From: Gluconobacter kondonii
Lineage (GTDB): Bacteria; Pseudomonadota; Alphaproteobacteria; Acetobacterales; Acetobacteraceae
Assembly (NCBI RefSeq): GCF_002723995.1
Contig: NZ_BEWP01000006.1
Span: forward strand, 1 to 64,000
Length of the DNA: 64,000 bases
Direction: 5' to 3'
The notes under the pieces are model-generated. The model was not told the origin of the DNA and did no database searches. It saw only the letters and a program-made list of their open reading frames with translations. Position numbers and translations under genes: made by a program. Every line of letters begins with the position of its first letter. Position 1 is the stretch's first letter. This document shows, in pieces, positions 28,139 through 37,329 of this stretch.

Positions 28139-29916
28139 CCCTGTCCTCCATCCCGCTCAACGAGCGCCCTGCCCTCGTTCGCGCAGCCTGCAAAGCTCTG
28201 GGTGTTGACGGTTTCATCATTCCGCGTGGGGATGAATATCTGGGCGAGTATGTCGCCCCCTGTGCCGAGCGTCTGGCGTGGCTAACGGGCTTTACAGGGA
28301 GTGCCGGTCTTGCCGCCATTCTGCCGGACGTGGCCGCCGTGTTTTCCGACGGGCGTTATACGGTGCAGCTGGAAGAACAGGTTCCGCATGATCTGTGGGA
28401 GCGTCGGCATATTTCGTTGGAACCGCTGGCTGACTGGCTGGCGGAGCATGCGAACGGGCTGAGAATCGGGTATGATCCGCGTCTGGTCAGCCAGTCCATG
28501 CTGGCGTCATGGCAGACGCCGGGTGTTGAACTTGTCGCGCTGGCGCATAATCCGATCGATCAGGCCTGGGCAGACCGTCCAGAGGCCCCTGCCAGTCAGG
28601 TCATGCCGCAGCCTTTGGAGTTTTCTGGTGAAAGCAGTGCCGACAAGCGCCTGCGTCTGGGACGGGCTCTGAGCCGGGCCGGGCACGATGCTGCCATCAT
28701 CGCAGACTGCACCTCGCTGGCATGGCTGCTGAACATTCGTGGCAGCGATGTTCCTCTGACTCCTGTCGCACATGGCTATGCCATCCTGCACGCTGACGGA
28801 ACGGCCGAATGGTTCGTTTCATCGGCGCGTCTGTCGGCAGACGTGATGGATGTCTGTGGTTCGGGTGTGACAGTTCATGCCCCTGCGGAACTGGCAACGC
28901 GTCTTGAAGCTCTTAAGGGTAGAACGGTGCGCGTGGACCCGGTTTCGACGGCCGTGTGGTTCGATACCACGCTTCAGGCTGGCGGTGCGACGGTTGTGGA
29001 CGGAACGGACCCTTGCACGCTTCCAAAAGCGATCAAGAACAGTGTTGAGCAGGAGGGCGCGCGTCAGGCCCATGCCCATGACGGCGTTGCAATGGCCCGC
29101 TTTCTGTATTCCCTGACGGTGTCAGGAATCGGCCAGCACGAGACGGATCTAGTTACCCGTCTGGACAGCCTGCGTGCCCGCTCCAATGATTATCGGGAGC
29201 AGAGCTTTGACGCCATTTCCGCAGTCGGACCGAATGGTGCTTTCCCTCATTATCGGGCGCAGGTCGGTCATGATCGGGTTCTGGAAGCAGGCAGCGTCTA
29301 TCTGATCGACAGTGGTGGTCAGTATCCGTTCGGCACGACGGATATTACCCGCACGCTTTGGGTCGGCGATCAGGAGCCGCCAGCCAATGTGCGAGAATCA
29401 TTCACACGTGTCCTGAAGGGCAATATCGCCCTCTCTCGCATTCGTTTTCCGCCCGGCACGACCGGTCACAGGCTGGATGTTCTGGCACGCGCTGCCCTGT
29501 GGCAGGTTGGGATGGACTACGATCATGGGACCGGACATGGCATCGGAAGTTATCTGTCCGTTCATGAAGGCCCGCAGAACATCTCCCCTGCGCCGCGTCC
29601 TGTTGCGCTTGAAGCAGGCATGATCGTTTCCAACGAGCCGGGATATTACGAACCGGGGCAATATGGAATCCGGATCGAGAACCTGATGCTGGTGCGCCCG
29701 TCTTCGTTCAAGGGCAGCAAGGGCGCGTTTCTGGAGTTCGAGATCCTCAGCTACACGCCGATTGATCGTAAGTTGATTGATGTAGCGCTACTGAATGATG
29801 CCGAGTTGAACTGGCTGAATGCATATCATGCGGAGGTTCAGGCGCGGGTTTCGCCGCATGTCGAACCAGAAGTCGCAGAGTGGCTGGCGGAGGTCTGCAA
29901 ACCGCTCGTTCGGTAA
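28135..29916 (+). CDS. pepP: Xaa-Pro aminopeptidase (M24)
   Basis: A 593-residue aminopeptidase P of the long three-domain type. Two creatinase-like N-terminal domains come before a pita-bread catalytic domain. Metal ligands are seen in LIDSGGQYPFGTTDITRT (two Asp), GTGHGIGSYLSVHEGP (His), SNEPGYYEPGQYGIRIEN (Glu) and LEFEILSYTPID (Glu). It removes N-terminal residues next to proline. Confidence 0.9.
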   Translation: MTLSSIPLNERPALVRAACKALGVDGFIIPRGDEYLGEYVAPCAERLAWLTGFTGSAGLAAILPDVAAVFSDGRYTVQLEEQVPHDLWERRHISLEPLADWLAEHANGLRIGYDPRLVSQSMLASWQTPGVELVALAHNPIDQAWADRPEAPASQVMPQPLEFSGESSADKRLRLGRALSRAGHDAAIIADCTSLAWLLNIRGSDVPLTPVAHGYAILHADGTAEWFVSSARLSADVMDVCGSGVTVHAPAELATRLEALKGRTVRVDPVSTAVWFDTTLQAGGATVVDGTDPCTLPKAIKNSVEQEGARQAHAHDGVAMARFLYSLTVSGIGQHETDLVTRLDSLRARSNDYREQSFDAISAVGPNGAFPHYRAQVGHDRVLEAGSVYLIDSGGQYPFGTTDITRTLWVGDQEPPANVRESFTRVLKGNIALSRIRFPPGTTGHRLDVLARAALWQVGMDYDHGTGHGIGSYLSVHEGPQNISPAPRPVALEAGMIVSNEPGYYEPGQYGIRIENLMLVRPSSFKGSKGAFLEFEILSYTPIDRKLIDVALLNDAELNWLNAYHAEVQARVSPHVEPEVAEWLAEVCKPLVR

Positions 29917-29942
29917 AGTTGCGGACATAACCGTTTTTTTAC

Positions 29943-29978
29943 CTTTCCCGATCATAGATAGAAAAATGATCGGGAAAG
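29943..29978 (+). promoter_or_regulatory. 13-bp perfect inverted repeat covering a start codon
   Basis: CTTTCCCGATCAT (29943-29955) and ATGATCGGGAAAG (29966-29978) are perfect complements around the 10-base loop AGATAGAAAA. The ATG of the transglycosylase gene is the first triplet of the right arm, so an RNA hairpin would bury the start. Seven T precede the left arm on the plus strand. It might also act as a pepP terminator lacking a 3' T-tract, or as a protein-binding palindrome. Confidence 0.6.
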
Positions 29979-30802
29979 TTCGTTTTCTTGCTGCTGCCAT
30001 GACGCTCTCCGGTGTGCCGGTTGCGAAGGCTTTTGATGTTTCATCTGTCTGTAAAACGGCGGTGCAGGCTGCCGAACAGCAGGCAGGAATCCCGCCTCGT
30101 CTTTTAGATGCCATCAGTCGTGTGGAGAGCGGGCGGCGGGACCCGAATGGTTCGGCGGCCGTTGCCTGGCCCTGGACCGTCAATGCGGCTGGAAAAGGGT
30201 ATTTCTACGAGAGCAAGGACGAAGCCATTGCGGCGGTGCGAGATTTTCAGGCGCACGGCATCGTTTCGATTGATGTGGGCTGCATGCAGATCAACCTGCA
30301 TCATCATCCGGACGCCTTTTTTTCGCTTGAAGATGCTTTCGATCCGTTCAGTAATGCCCGCTACGGTGCCCGTTTCCTGTCTGGATTGCATAACCAGCTT
30401 CAAGGCTGGCCCGCGGCGACGGCAGCCTATCACTCCCTCACCCCGGCCCTTGGTGCGGATTACGCTCGACATGTTCTGGCCATCTGGAACGGACGGCCCG
30501 ACAGCTACCGGCCGCCTGATTTTCTGCCACAGGTTGTTATGACAGCGTCAGGTCTTCAGGCCATGCTTCCAGCCGCCCGACCTGCACCTTATTTTGCGCT
30601 TAACCGGCAATCCGGATTTTCCGAACGTCCGACGCCGCGGGTGGAAGTCATGCCGTCTGTTCACATGGTGTCTTACGCGCCACCGCCTCGGATCATCCAC
30701 CACGCTGTCGGTCAGGCCGGAAGCGCTCTGCCTGTGCATGGCGGGCGGGATCTTGCGTCGTACCGCGCCATGCCGGTCCGGCTTGCGTGGCGTCAGCGCT
30801 GA
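29966..30802 (+). CDS. Secreted lytic transglycosylase, SLT family
   Basis: A 278-residue exported protein. A signal peptide ends near VAKAFD (residue 21). An SLT-type lysozyme-like domain follows (residues 30-190), with catalytic Glu in LLDAISRVESGRRDPNG, then VDVGCMQINLHHHPDAFFS-type signature residues and AATAAYHS. The C-terminal 80 residues are proline-rich. The family cleaves peptidoglycan, often for secretion systems or remodelling. The start codon lies in a 13-bp inverted repeat and has no clear Shine-Dalgarno. Confidence 0.82.
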   Translation: MIGKVRFLAAAMTLSGVPVAKAFDVSSVCKTAVQAAEQQAGIPPRLLDAISRVESGRRDPNGSAAVAWPWTVNAAGKGYFYESKDEAIAAVRDFQAHGIVSIDVGCMQINLHHHPDAFFSLEDAFDPFSNARYGARFLSGLHNQLQGWPAATAAYHSLTPALGADYARHVLAIWNGRPDSYRPPDFLPQVVMTASGLQAMLPAARPAPYFALNRQSGFSERPTPRVEVMPSVHMVSYAPPPRIIHHAVGQAGSALPVHGGRDLASYRAMPVRLAWRQR

Positions 30803-30952
30803 TCAGAACCCGGACCAGCCACCCCCTGCTCCTGCATATGCTCCATGACGGGATGAGTGATATCGGGTGATTGAGGCACTGTCGTCATCGGGCGTGTGAG
30901 CGCAGGCTGATACTCCCAGAAAAAAGATCAAGATCGACGCGCGAAACATCAT
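30803..30952 (-). CDS. Tiny lipoprotein, 49 residues
   Basis: A short gene converging on the transglycosylase with no gap between the two stop codons. The hydrophobic start SILIFFLGVSAC ends in a lipobox (VSAC). The mature peptide is about 30 residues and ends in a glycine-rich GAYAGAGGGWSGF. AAGG lies upstream of two tandem ATGs (30952, 30949). I do not recognise a family. Confidence 0.55.
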   Translation of the reverse strand: MMFRASILIFFLGVSACAHTPDDDSASITRYHSSRHGAYAGAGGGWSGF

Positions 30953-31040
30953 TTTCAGCACACCTTAACATTTTGAAATGCTTCGTTAGAGAACTTGGAC
31001 TAATACGGTTCGTTTTATGCTTCACGAGAGGAGAAGAAGC

Positions 31041-31151
31041 ATGAAGTTCGTGTTTTGCCTGTTCATAGGCGCACTTACGGCCCGGATGTGGTTCCGTGTT
31101 CTGGCTAATAAATCATGGCGTTCCGCGTTGGCGAAAAGCAGGACGATCTGA
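31041..31151 (+). CDS. Possible 36-residue membrane peptide
   Basis: A short ORF with an excellent Shine-Dalgarno (GAGAGGAGAAGAAGC before ATG). The product begins MKFVFCLFIGALTARMWF, one short hydrophobic helix, and ends with a basic tail. It stops next to the ruvX stop, in convergent orientation. Only the ribosome site and hydrophobic pattern support it. Confidence 0.35.
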   Translation: MKFVFCLFIGALTARMWFRVLANKSWRSALAKSRTI

Positions 31152-31634
31152 TTAGAAAAACTCCGGGGCTTCAGGGCGTGAGGCATCCAGCCAGCCTTGA
31201 AGCATATAGGCGGCGGCCATCTTGTCGACGACTTCGGCACGCCGCCCTCGTGTCATATCGGCATCCTGGATCAGGAAACGGTTGACGGCACTGGAAGACA
31301 GCCGTTCGTCCCATAGTCCTGCGGGAATCCCGAGACGTTCGGACAAAGCCTGCGTCCAGTCAGAGGCTGCACGGGCTGCGGGGCCAAAAGATCCATCCAG
31401 CGAAAGCGGCAGTCCGACAACAAGGGCACCAACGTCCTGCGTGCGGACGATCTTGGAAAGTTCTTGAGCGTTTTCTCCCAGTTTTCTGCGCTTGAGGCCG
31501 AGCAATGGGGAGGCCAGCATGAGAGAAACATCCGTCAGCGCGACGCCGATGGTCTTCGATCCGGGGTCCAGCCCAAGGATACGCTGGCCGGATTGAACGA
31601 GATTACGGAGATCATGTGGATTGAACAGGGGCAT
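31152..31634 (-). CDS. ruvX: RuvX/YqgF family nuclease, pre-16S rRNA maturation
   Basis: A 160-residue RNase H-like protein. ILGLDPGSKTIGVALTD carries the first acidic residue, VVGLPLSLDG the family loop, LWDERLSSSAV the second acidic site and VDKMAAAYMLQGWLD the last. The E. coli homologue processes the 5' end of 16S rRNA. It is divergent from gatC. Confidence 0.93.
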   Translation of the reverse strand: MPLFNPHDLRNLVQSGQRILGLDPGSKTIGVALTDVSLMLASPLLGLKRRKLGENAQELSKIVRTQDVGALVVGLPLSLDGSFGPAARAASDWTQALSERLGIPAGLWDERLSSSAVNRFLIQDADMTRGRRAEVVDKMAAAYMLQGWLDASRPEAPEFF

Positions 31635-31703
31635 AGCACGGCGTTATGATCCCCTCGAAGGCTGAAAAGCCACCATAAAATTTCCTCTTGCTCAGGAATA
31701 TTC

Positions 31704-31991
31704 ATGTCGCTCGACGCGAAAACGGTTACGCGCATCGCCAGACTGGCGAGGATCGGTCTCAGACCCGAAGAGGTTGAAACTCTCGGTCAAGATATGGGCT
31801 CCATCATCGACTGGGTGGAACAGCTCAAGGAAGTGGATGTCACGGGCGTTGACCCGATGATTGGCACGGGTTTGGCAAAGCCCCGCCTGCGGGAAGATCG
31901 GGTCACGGATGGCGATTGCCGTGACAAGGTTCTGGCCAATGCTCCCGAACGGGAAGGTCCGTTCTTCACGGTACCGAAGGTGGTTGAATAA
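31704..31991 (+). CDS. gatC: Aspartyl/glutamyl-tRNA amidotransferase subunit C
   Basis: A 95-residue GatC, the small chaperone-like subunit wrapping GatA and GatB. It shows the usual [20 protein letters not shown] start, ending in [16 protein letters not shown] serves as ribosome site. The stop overlaps the gatA start (TAATG). Confidence 0.95.
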   Translation: MSLDAKTVTRIARLARIGLRPEEVETLGQDMGSIIDWVEQLKEVDVTGVDPMIGTGLAKPRLREDRVTDGDCRDKVLANAPEREGPFFTVPKVVE

Positions 31992-33478
31992 TGTCCGGCA
32001 TTCATGATTTCACGCTGGCTTCGGCCCGGGACGCGCTCAAGGCGCGCAAAATATCCGCAGTCGAACTGACGAACGCCCATATTGACGCGATCGAGCGTCT
32101 GGACGGTCAGCTCAACAGCTTCATCACCCGCACGCCTGATCAGGCCCGCGAAGGAGCCAAGGCTGCGGACGCGGCTCTGGCCAAGGGCGAAGGCGGGAAC
32201 CTTTGCGGTATTCCGCTGGGCATCAAGGATCTGTTCTGCACGAATGGCGTTCGCACTACGGCCGCCAGCAAGATCCTTGGCAATTTCGTACCGCCTTATG
32301 AAAGCACGGTCACAGCCAATCTGCTCAAAGACGGCGCAGTTTTTCTGGGCAAGCTGAACCTTGATGAATTTGCCATGGGGTCGGCCAATCTGACCTCCGC
32401 GTTCGGGCCAGTCGAAAATCCATGGAAGCGTAAGGATTCTGAGGCCAAGCTGGTTCCGGGTGGGTCTTCCGGTGGATCAGCCGCAGCAGTTGCGGCCGGA
32501 CTTGTTCTGGGTGCGACGGGGACGGATACGGGCGGTTCCATCCGTCAGCCGGCGGCCTTTACGGGTATTGCCGGGATTAAGCCGACCTATGGTCGCTGCT
32601 CGCGTTTCGGGACGATTGCTTTTGCAAGCTCGCTCGATCAGGCTGGCCCAATGGCCCGTAATCTTCAGGATTGCGCCATTCTGCTCGAATCGATGGCTGG
32701 TTTCGATCCGCGCGATTCCACGAGTGTTGATACGCCCGTTCCGAACTACGAAGCTGCTCTGAAGCGTGGCGTCAAAGGACTGCGTGTTGGTATTCCCAAG
32801 GAATATCATGTGGACGGCATGCACGCGGAAATCGAAGCACTGTGGCAGCAAGGCATGACCTGGCTACGGGATGCTGGTGCGGAAATTGTTGAGGTTTCCC
32901 TGCCTCATACGAAATACGGCCTTCCCACCTATTACATCGCGGCTCTGGCCGAAGCGTCTTCGAATCTTGCGCGCTACGATGGTGTCCGTTTTGGTGAGCG
33001 TGTGAGTGCGCCTTCGCTGGATGGTCTCTATGAAGCCAGCCGTGCTGCTGGTTTTGGTGAAGAGGTCAAGCGTCGTATCCTGATCGGCACGCATGTGCTG
33101 TCTTCGGGTTATTACGATGCCTATTACCTGCGCGCGCAGAAGGTCCGGACGCTGATTCAGCAGGACTTCCTGAAAGCTTTCGAGAATGTCGACGTTCTTC
33201 TGACGCCGACCGCACCATCGGGTGCTTTTGCGCAGGACGAAAAGCCGACCGATCCGGTGCAGATGTATCTGAATGACGTCTTTACGGTCCCTGCGAGCAT
33301 GGCGGGCGTCCCTGCCCTATCCGTTCCGGCTGGTCTGGATGCCCGTGGTGTCCCGCTTGGGTTGCAGCTTATCGGTAAGTTCTTCGATGAAGAGACGCTG
33401 ATTGCTGCCGGTCATGCCATCGAACAGGCGGCGGCATTCCATCACAGACCCACCCTTCATGCAGGAGTGTCGGCATGA
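31991..33478 (+). CDS. gatA: Aspartyl/glutamyl-tRNA amidotransferase subunit A
   Basis: A 495-residue amidase that releases ammonia from glutamine for tRNA-bound transamidation. The amidase signature is complete: [14 protein letters not shown] with catalytic Lys, [16 protein letters not shown] and [16 protein letters not shown] with both catalytic Ser. It overlaps gatB by 4 bases. The complex implies indirect formation of Gln-tRNA and/or Asn-tRNA in this organism. Confidence 0.97.
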   Translation: MSGIHDFTLASARDALKARKISAVELTNAHIDAIERLDGQLNSFITRTPDQAREGAKAADAALAKGEGGNLCGIPLGIKDLFCTNGVRTTAASKILGNFVPPYESTVTANLLKDGAVFLGKLNLDEFAMGSANLTSAFGPVENPWKRKDSEAKLVPGGSSGGSAAAVAAGLVLGATGTDTGGSIRQPAAFTGIAGIKPTYGRCSRFGTIAFASSLDQAGPMARNLQDCAILLESMAGFDPRDSTSVDTPVPNYEAALKRGVKGLRVGIPKEYHVDGMHAEIEALWQQGMTWLRDAGAEIVEVSLPHTKYGLPTYYIAALAEASSNLARYDGVRFGERVSAPSLDGLYEASRAAGFGEEVKRRILIGTHVLSSGYYDAYYLRAQKVRTLIQQDFLKAFENVDVLLTPTAPSGAFAQDEKPTDPVQMYLNDVFTVPASMAGVPALSVPAGLDARGVPLGLQLIGKFFDEETLIAAGHAIEQAAAFHHRPTLHAGVSA

Positions 33479-34932
33479 GCTATCGTATTACCGGCAGCAC
33501 CGGCGAATGGGAAATTGTTGTCGGCCTTGAAGTTCATGCTCAGGTCGTTAGCGAAGCCAAGCTCTTTTCCGGCGCTTCAGCGGAATATGGCGGTGAGCCG
33601 AACACGCATGTCAGTCTTGTTGACGCCGGTTTTCCAGGCATGCTTCCAGTTCTGAATCAGGAATGCGTTGCGCAGGCTGTCCGTACAGGTCTGGGGCTCG
33701 AAGCTGAGATCAACCTGTTCAGCCGCTTCGACCGCAAGAACTACTTCTATGCAGATCTGCCCACCGGCTATCAGATCAGCCAGTTTGCCCATCCGATCAT
33801 CGGTAAGGGCAAGGTTCTCGTTGATCTGGCCGATGGCAGCACGCGCGAAATCGGTGTGACGCGTCTGCATCTGGAGCAGGACGCTGGCAAGTCGATTCAT
33901 GATCAGGACCCGACGCGCTCTTTCATCGACCTGAACCGTGCCGGTGTGGCGCTGATGGAAATCGTCAGTGAGCCGGATATCCGTTCGCCTGAAGAAGCTG
34001 GCGCCTATCTGCGCAAGCTGCGTCAGATCCTGCGTTATATCGGGACTTGTGACGGCAATATGGAAGAAGGTTCCATGCGTGCCGACGTGAACGTGTCGGT
34101 TCGTAAGCCGGGCGAGACGGAATATCGCACGCGCTGCGAGATCAAGAACGTCAACTCAATCCGCTTTGTCATGATGGCCATCGAAGTCGAGGCGCAGCGG
34201 CAGATTGAAGTCTGGGAAGCTGGCGGCACCGTCGATCAGGAGACTCGTCTGTTCGATCACGTCCGGAGCGAAACACGTTCTCTGCGTAGCAAGGAAGATG
34301 CGCACGACTATCGCTACTTCCCTGACCCTGACCTTCTGCCGTTGGTCATCGAACAGTCCTGGGTTGACGAACTCAAAGCGGCCTTGCCTGAGTTGCCTGA
34401 AGCCAAGCGCGCTCGTCTGGAGGCGGAATACGGCGTCAGCCGTTATGAGTCTTCTGTTCTGTGCGTTGAACAGGCTATTGCGGATTTCTATGAAACCGTG
34501 GCGCGTGGCGCCGATGCCCGTCTGGCAGCAAACTGGATGCTGGGTGATTTTTTCGCAGCTCTGAACCGTACTGGCCGTTCCATTGAAGACAGTCCTGTCA
34601 GCGCCGAAGGCTTGCGGGAACTTCTTGGCTTGATTTCCAATTCCACGATCAATGGCAAGATCGCCAAGGAAGTCTTGGAAGACATGGTCGAGACGGGTGA
34701 TTCTGCCTCCGCTATCGTTGAGCGTAAGGGCCTCCGTCAGGTTACGGACACAGGGGCCATTGAAAGCGCCATTCGCGATATCCTTGCGGCGAACACCGAT
34801 AAAGTCGAAGAATATAAAAGCGGTAAGGATAAGCTTTTCGGCTTTTTTGTCGGTCAGACGATGAAGGCCATGAAGGGCAAGGGTAACCCTGCTCTCGTTA
34901 ATGAAACCCTGAAGAAACTTCTTTCAGAGTAA
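33475..34932 (+). CDS. gatB: Aspartyl/glutamyl-tRNA amidotransferase subunit B
   Basis: A 485-residue GatB that phosphorylates the misacylated tRNA and amidates it with GatA-derived ammonia. Signatures: [38 protein letters not shown] and the helical YqeY-like tail that binds tRNA (residues about 330-485). It is the last gene of gatCAB; a long inverted repeat follows. Confidence 0.97.
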   Translation: MSYRITGSTGEWEIVVGLEVHAQVVSEAKLFSGASAEYGGEPNTHVSLVDAGFPGMLPVLNQECVAQAVRTGLGLEAEINLFSRFDRKNYFYADLPTGYQISQFAHPIIGKGKVLVDLADGSTREIGVTRLHLEQDAGKSIHDQDPTRSFIDLNRAGVALMEIVSEPDIRSPEEAGAYLRKLRQILRYIGTCDGNMEEGSMRADVNVSVRKPGETEYRTRCEIKNVNSIRFVMMAIEVEAQRQIEVWEAGGTVDQETRLFDHVRSETRSLRSKEDAHDYRYFPDPDLLPLVIEQSWVDELKAALPELPEAKRARLEAEYGVSRYESSVLCVEQAIADFYETVARGADARLAANWMLGDFFAALNRTGRSIEDSPVSAEGLRELLGLISNSTINGKIAKEVLEDMVETGDSASAIVERKGLRQVTDTGAIESAIRDILAANTDKVEEYKSGKDKLFGFFVGQTMKAMKGKGNPALVNETLKKLLSE

Positions 34933-34943
34933 GGCGAAAAAAA

Positions 34944-34988
34944 TGTTCTTAGGGGGTTTGACCACGACGCGGTTACCCCCTAAGAACA
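34944..34988. terminator. 14-bp inverted repeat after gatB
   Basis: TGTTCTTAGGGGGT and ACCCCCTAAGAACA are perfect complements separated by 17 bases. The stem is strong but has no T-tract on the plus strand; an A-run (34938-34943) precedes it, which would be a U-tract for minus-strand transcripts. It may terminate gatCAB or be a binding site between gatB and the tRNA. Confidence 0.5.
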
Positions 34989-35022
34989 CTCCTGCTTACG
35001 CAGTGCAAACCGCGTAAAGTGC

Positions 35023-35114
35023 GGAGGGGTGGCCGAGAGGCTGAAGGCGGCGGATTGCTAATCCGTTATACGATGTAAGTCGTATCGTGGGTTCGAATCC
35101 CATCCCCTCCGCCA
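35023..35114 (+). tRNA. tRNA-Ser (anticodon GCU)
   Basis: A complete type II tRNA: acceptor GGAGGGG pairs with CCCCTCC, the anticodon loop is in GGATTGCTAATCC, a long variable arm runs from TTATACGATG to CGTATCG, the T-loop is GTTCGAATC, and the CCA end is encoded. It reads AGC and AGU codons. Confidence 0.97.
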
Positions 35115-35345
35115 AATCTTTCAAAAAACAGGGTGAATAAAAATACACCCGCATCATAGAATCTGCATCCGAATAATGCTTGTCGCGGGATAGATTATTC
35201 TGACAGATTGGGTGTCAATGTTTTGTGTTATGAGAAAATCATAGGACACATGCAGCTATCGCGTTATGAGTACCTGATTGTTTCTTTCAGAAAAGCTCAT
35301 CATGCATTTCCTGCTTCTCTCAATTCTGACCGGTTTGCATAATAC
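35115..35345. other. AT-rich spacer after tRNA-Ser
   Basis: No gene is visible here. It holds a small GGGTG/CACCC stem (around 35133-35152) that could help terminate the tRNA transcript. Base use is clearly more AT-rich than in the genes to the left, marking the start of the accessory zone. Confidence 0.5.
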
Positions 35346-36188
35346 GTGAATTTTTTTTCCTTCAAAAAGAGAGCGTTAAGACCATCGTTTGCCGTTATGA
35401 CCGGCGGAACGGGTGGAATTGGGTGTGAGGTTGCAGAGATTCTTCTGGAACAAGGGTGGGATGTTCTTCTACTGACTCGACGGCCCAGCAAGGTTGAGGA
35501 ACAGATTTCAAGTAAAAACGGACGGTTTGAGGCAGTTTTCTGTGATCTTACGCGGCCTGTGGATCTGGAAGCTGTGAGTGATGCAATTATTAAAAGAAAA
35601 AAACCTATTGGTTTATTGATTCATTGTGCTGGAAAGATTCAGCCTGAGTCGGCTCGAAATATCACACGGGTTAGCTTGGAAGAGCAGACAACAATCAACT
35701 TGACATCTCCAATACTTATGACCAGCCAATTGCTTCCGGCTTTGTCTTCCAACGCACATATTGTGTTTGTCAATTCCATTGCTGGCATTATGCCGCTACA
35801 GGGAAGCTCAGTTTATAGTGCAACCAAGTTTGGTCTCAGGGGGTTTGCCCGCTCGCTCGCGCTGGAATTTAAACCAAAAACTATACGAATTTCGTCCATT
35901 TTTCTTGGCGCTGTTGATACCCCAATGCTCGAGCAGGAAACAAGAGATGGTGGATCAATATTGAATTTTGTTAATAAGCCTCTATCAGCACGACATGTAG
36001 CCAGCATTATTGTTCGGACTAGCGCTGGAAGCGGGCGCGAAGTCTTCATGCCAAGATTGGACGGTGTTTTTGCGCATGCTTGTTTGATTATGCCTTGGCT
36101 TTTAAGAATAACGACACCTATTCTTGAGAAGGTAGGTCGTATTGGATTGAAACGCTTTCAGAAACATAAGGTCACTTCCAGTCAATAA
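35346..36188 (+). CDS. Short-chain dehydrogenase/reductase
   Basis: A 280-residue SDR enzyme. The nucleotide loop is TGGTGGIG near residue 20, the catalytic serine lies in VFVNSIAGIMP, and YSATKFGLRGFARSLALE holds the catalytic Tyr and Lys. A C-terminal segment of about 45 residues, with a hydrophobic CLIMPWLLRITTPI stretch, may touch the membrane. The GTG start has no clear ribosome site. AT-rich codon use contrasts with the core genes, suggesting transfer. The substrate is unknown. Confidence 0.8.
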   Translation: MNFFSFKKRALRPSFAVMTGGTGGIGCEVAEILLEQGWDVLLLTRRPSKVEEQISSKNGRFEAVFCDLTRPVDLEAVSDAIIKRKKPIGLLIHCAGKIQPESARNITRVSLEEQTTINLTSPILMTSQLLPALSSNAHIVFVNSIAGIMPLQGSSVYSATKFGLRGFARSLALEFKPKTIRISSIFLGAVDTPMLEQETRDGGSILNFVNKPLSARHVASIIVRTSAGSGREVFMPRLDGVFAHACLIMPWLLRITTPILEKVGRIGLKRFQKHKVTSSQ

Positions 36189-36342
36189 TGGTTTCTTTTA
36201 AATTCTTTGATTATTTTGAACTAAAAACAGAATTTTAATAAGTTGCACAATACCGCAAAAAAACGCTTTAATGTTTTATTGACGAAAAAGAGCGAGCAAT
36301 CTAAAAATCCATTTCTGTTTTACGCTTTCGGAAGGCTGTGAC

Positions 36343-36651
36343 GTGCCCAGTGTAACGTTGACTGATTTTCTGCAAGTGACTCAATGGTCGCCTGATCAGC
36401 TTGCTCGCCAGATTGGCCGAACAACAGATGATATCCTGTGGTGGACTCATCACGATAATGAGCTGCCGCATCAGCTTCAGGAATGGATGGCGCGCATTGT
36501 AACGGCATTCCAGACGGAACATCCCCCTCGTGGATATGCCATGGAGCGTCCTGCAGGCTGCGCTTTTAATGAAGATCCTTCAATAACCGTCGTATGCAAT
36601 GTTTGTGGCCTTGCTCCTCGCTGTGGTCAGGGCATTTACGCGAAACACTGA
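36343..36651 (+). CDS. Unknown protein with a helix-turn-helix-like start
   Basis: A 102-residue protein with a GTG start behind GGAAGG. Residues 7-35 (LTDFLQVTQWSPDQLARQIG, then RTTDDILWW) look like a helix-turn-helix of the Cro/XRE kind. The C-terminal part has CNVC and a later Cys that might bind metal. I do not recognise a family. Confidence 0.55.
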   Translation: MPSVTLTDFLQVTQWSPDQLARQIGRTTDDILWWTHHDNELPHQLQEWMARIVTAFQTEHPPRGYAMERPAGCAFNEDPSITVVCNVCGLAPRCGQGIYAKH

Positions 36652-36660
36652 GTCTGCGTC

Positions 36661-37266
36661 CTATTTGCGTGCATAGAGCCGCTCAGAAAGGCTTGAGGCA
36701 GCTTTGCGAAAAGCCTGAAAGAAATCCTGATCAACTGCGACACTGCCGCCAGCCATACCGATAAAACCTTCAACCATTCCATTTTGAAGCATGCCATCGG
36801 AGTGTACGAGCATACCATCCGGATCTTCCATGCAGCCGGAAGACGGGGCATCACTCGCAGGTCTTTCGCGCAGATTTTTATTCCACGCCCCGCTCCAGTA
36901 GGTTTCTACTTTTTCTGAATAAAGGCGCCCATCTACGGTATAAGCGCTCATTGGTTTGCCGAGGCCCATCATGTAGCCGATTTCAACTGCCGTGCCTGGA
37001 TCCATTTCAGGAGAGCGTCGAAAAGGATCAATACAGAACAGGCCTCCGGCGCAACGATCCATCAGATCACGATCGGCGCGGACGAAAGCAAGAATGGTCT
37101 CTCGCCCTGGAGGCAGGAGCCGAGCCTCGGCCTGGCCGTCAAAAGGTGCAATGCCTTCTAAGCCGTATTCTGTGCAGATTGATTTTAGTTTGGCAAAAAG
37201 GGTGAGGGCTTCAGGGCGGAATACCAAATCACCTGCCAGATATACGGGAATAAGATCTGCTAACAT
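36661..37266 (-). CDS. Nucleoside 2-deoxyribosyltransferase family protein
   Basis: A 201-residue protein. VYLAGDLVFRPEALTLFAK and DPGTAVEIGYMMGLGKPMSA (Glu nucleophile region) match the Nuc_deoxyrib_tr fold, which moves 2-deoxyribose between bases or hydrolyses the nucleotide bond. It is a salvage enzyme or a nucleotide-cleaving relative. It is the last chromosomal gene before the prophage junction. Confidence 0.8.
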   Translation of the reverse strand: MLADLIPVYLAGDLVFRPEALTLFAKLKSICTEYGLEGIAPFDGQAEARLLPPGRETILAFVRADRDLMDRCAGGLFCIDPFRRSPEMDPGTAVEIGYMMGLGKPMSAYTVDGRLYSEKVETYWSGAWNKNLRERPASDAPSSGCMEDPDGMLVHSDGMLQNGMVEGFIGMAGGSVAVDQDFFQAFRKAASSLSERLYARK

Positions 37267-37329
37267 AGGCGGAAGCCTTTACACACTTCCATGCCATAAA
37301 AAAAGTTTTCGCTCTGAAAGGATTTAGGA

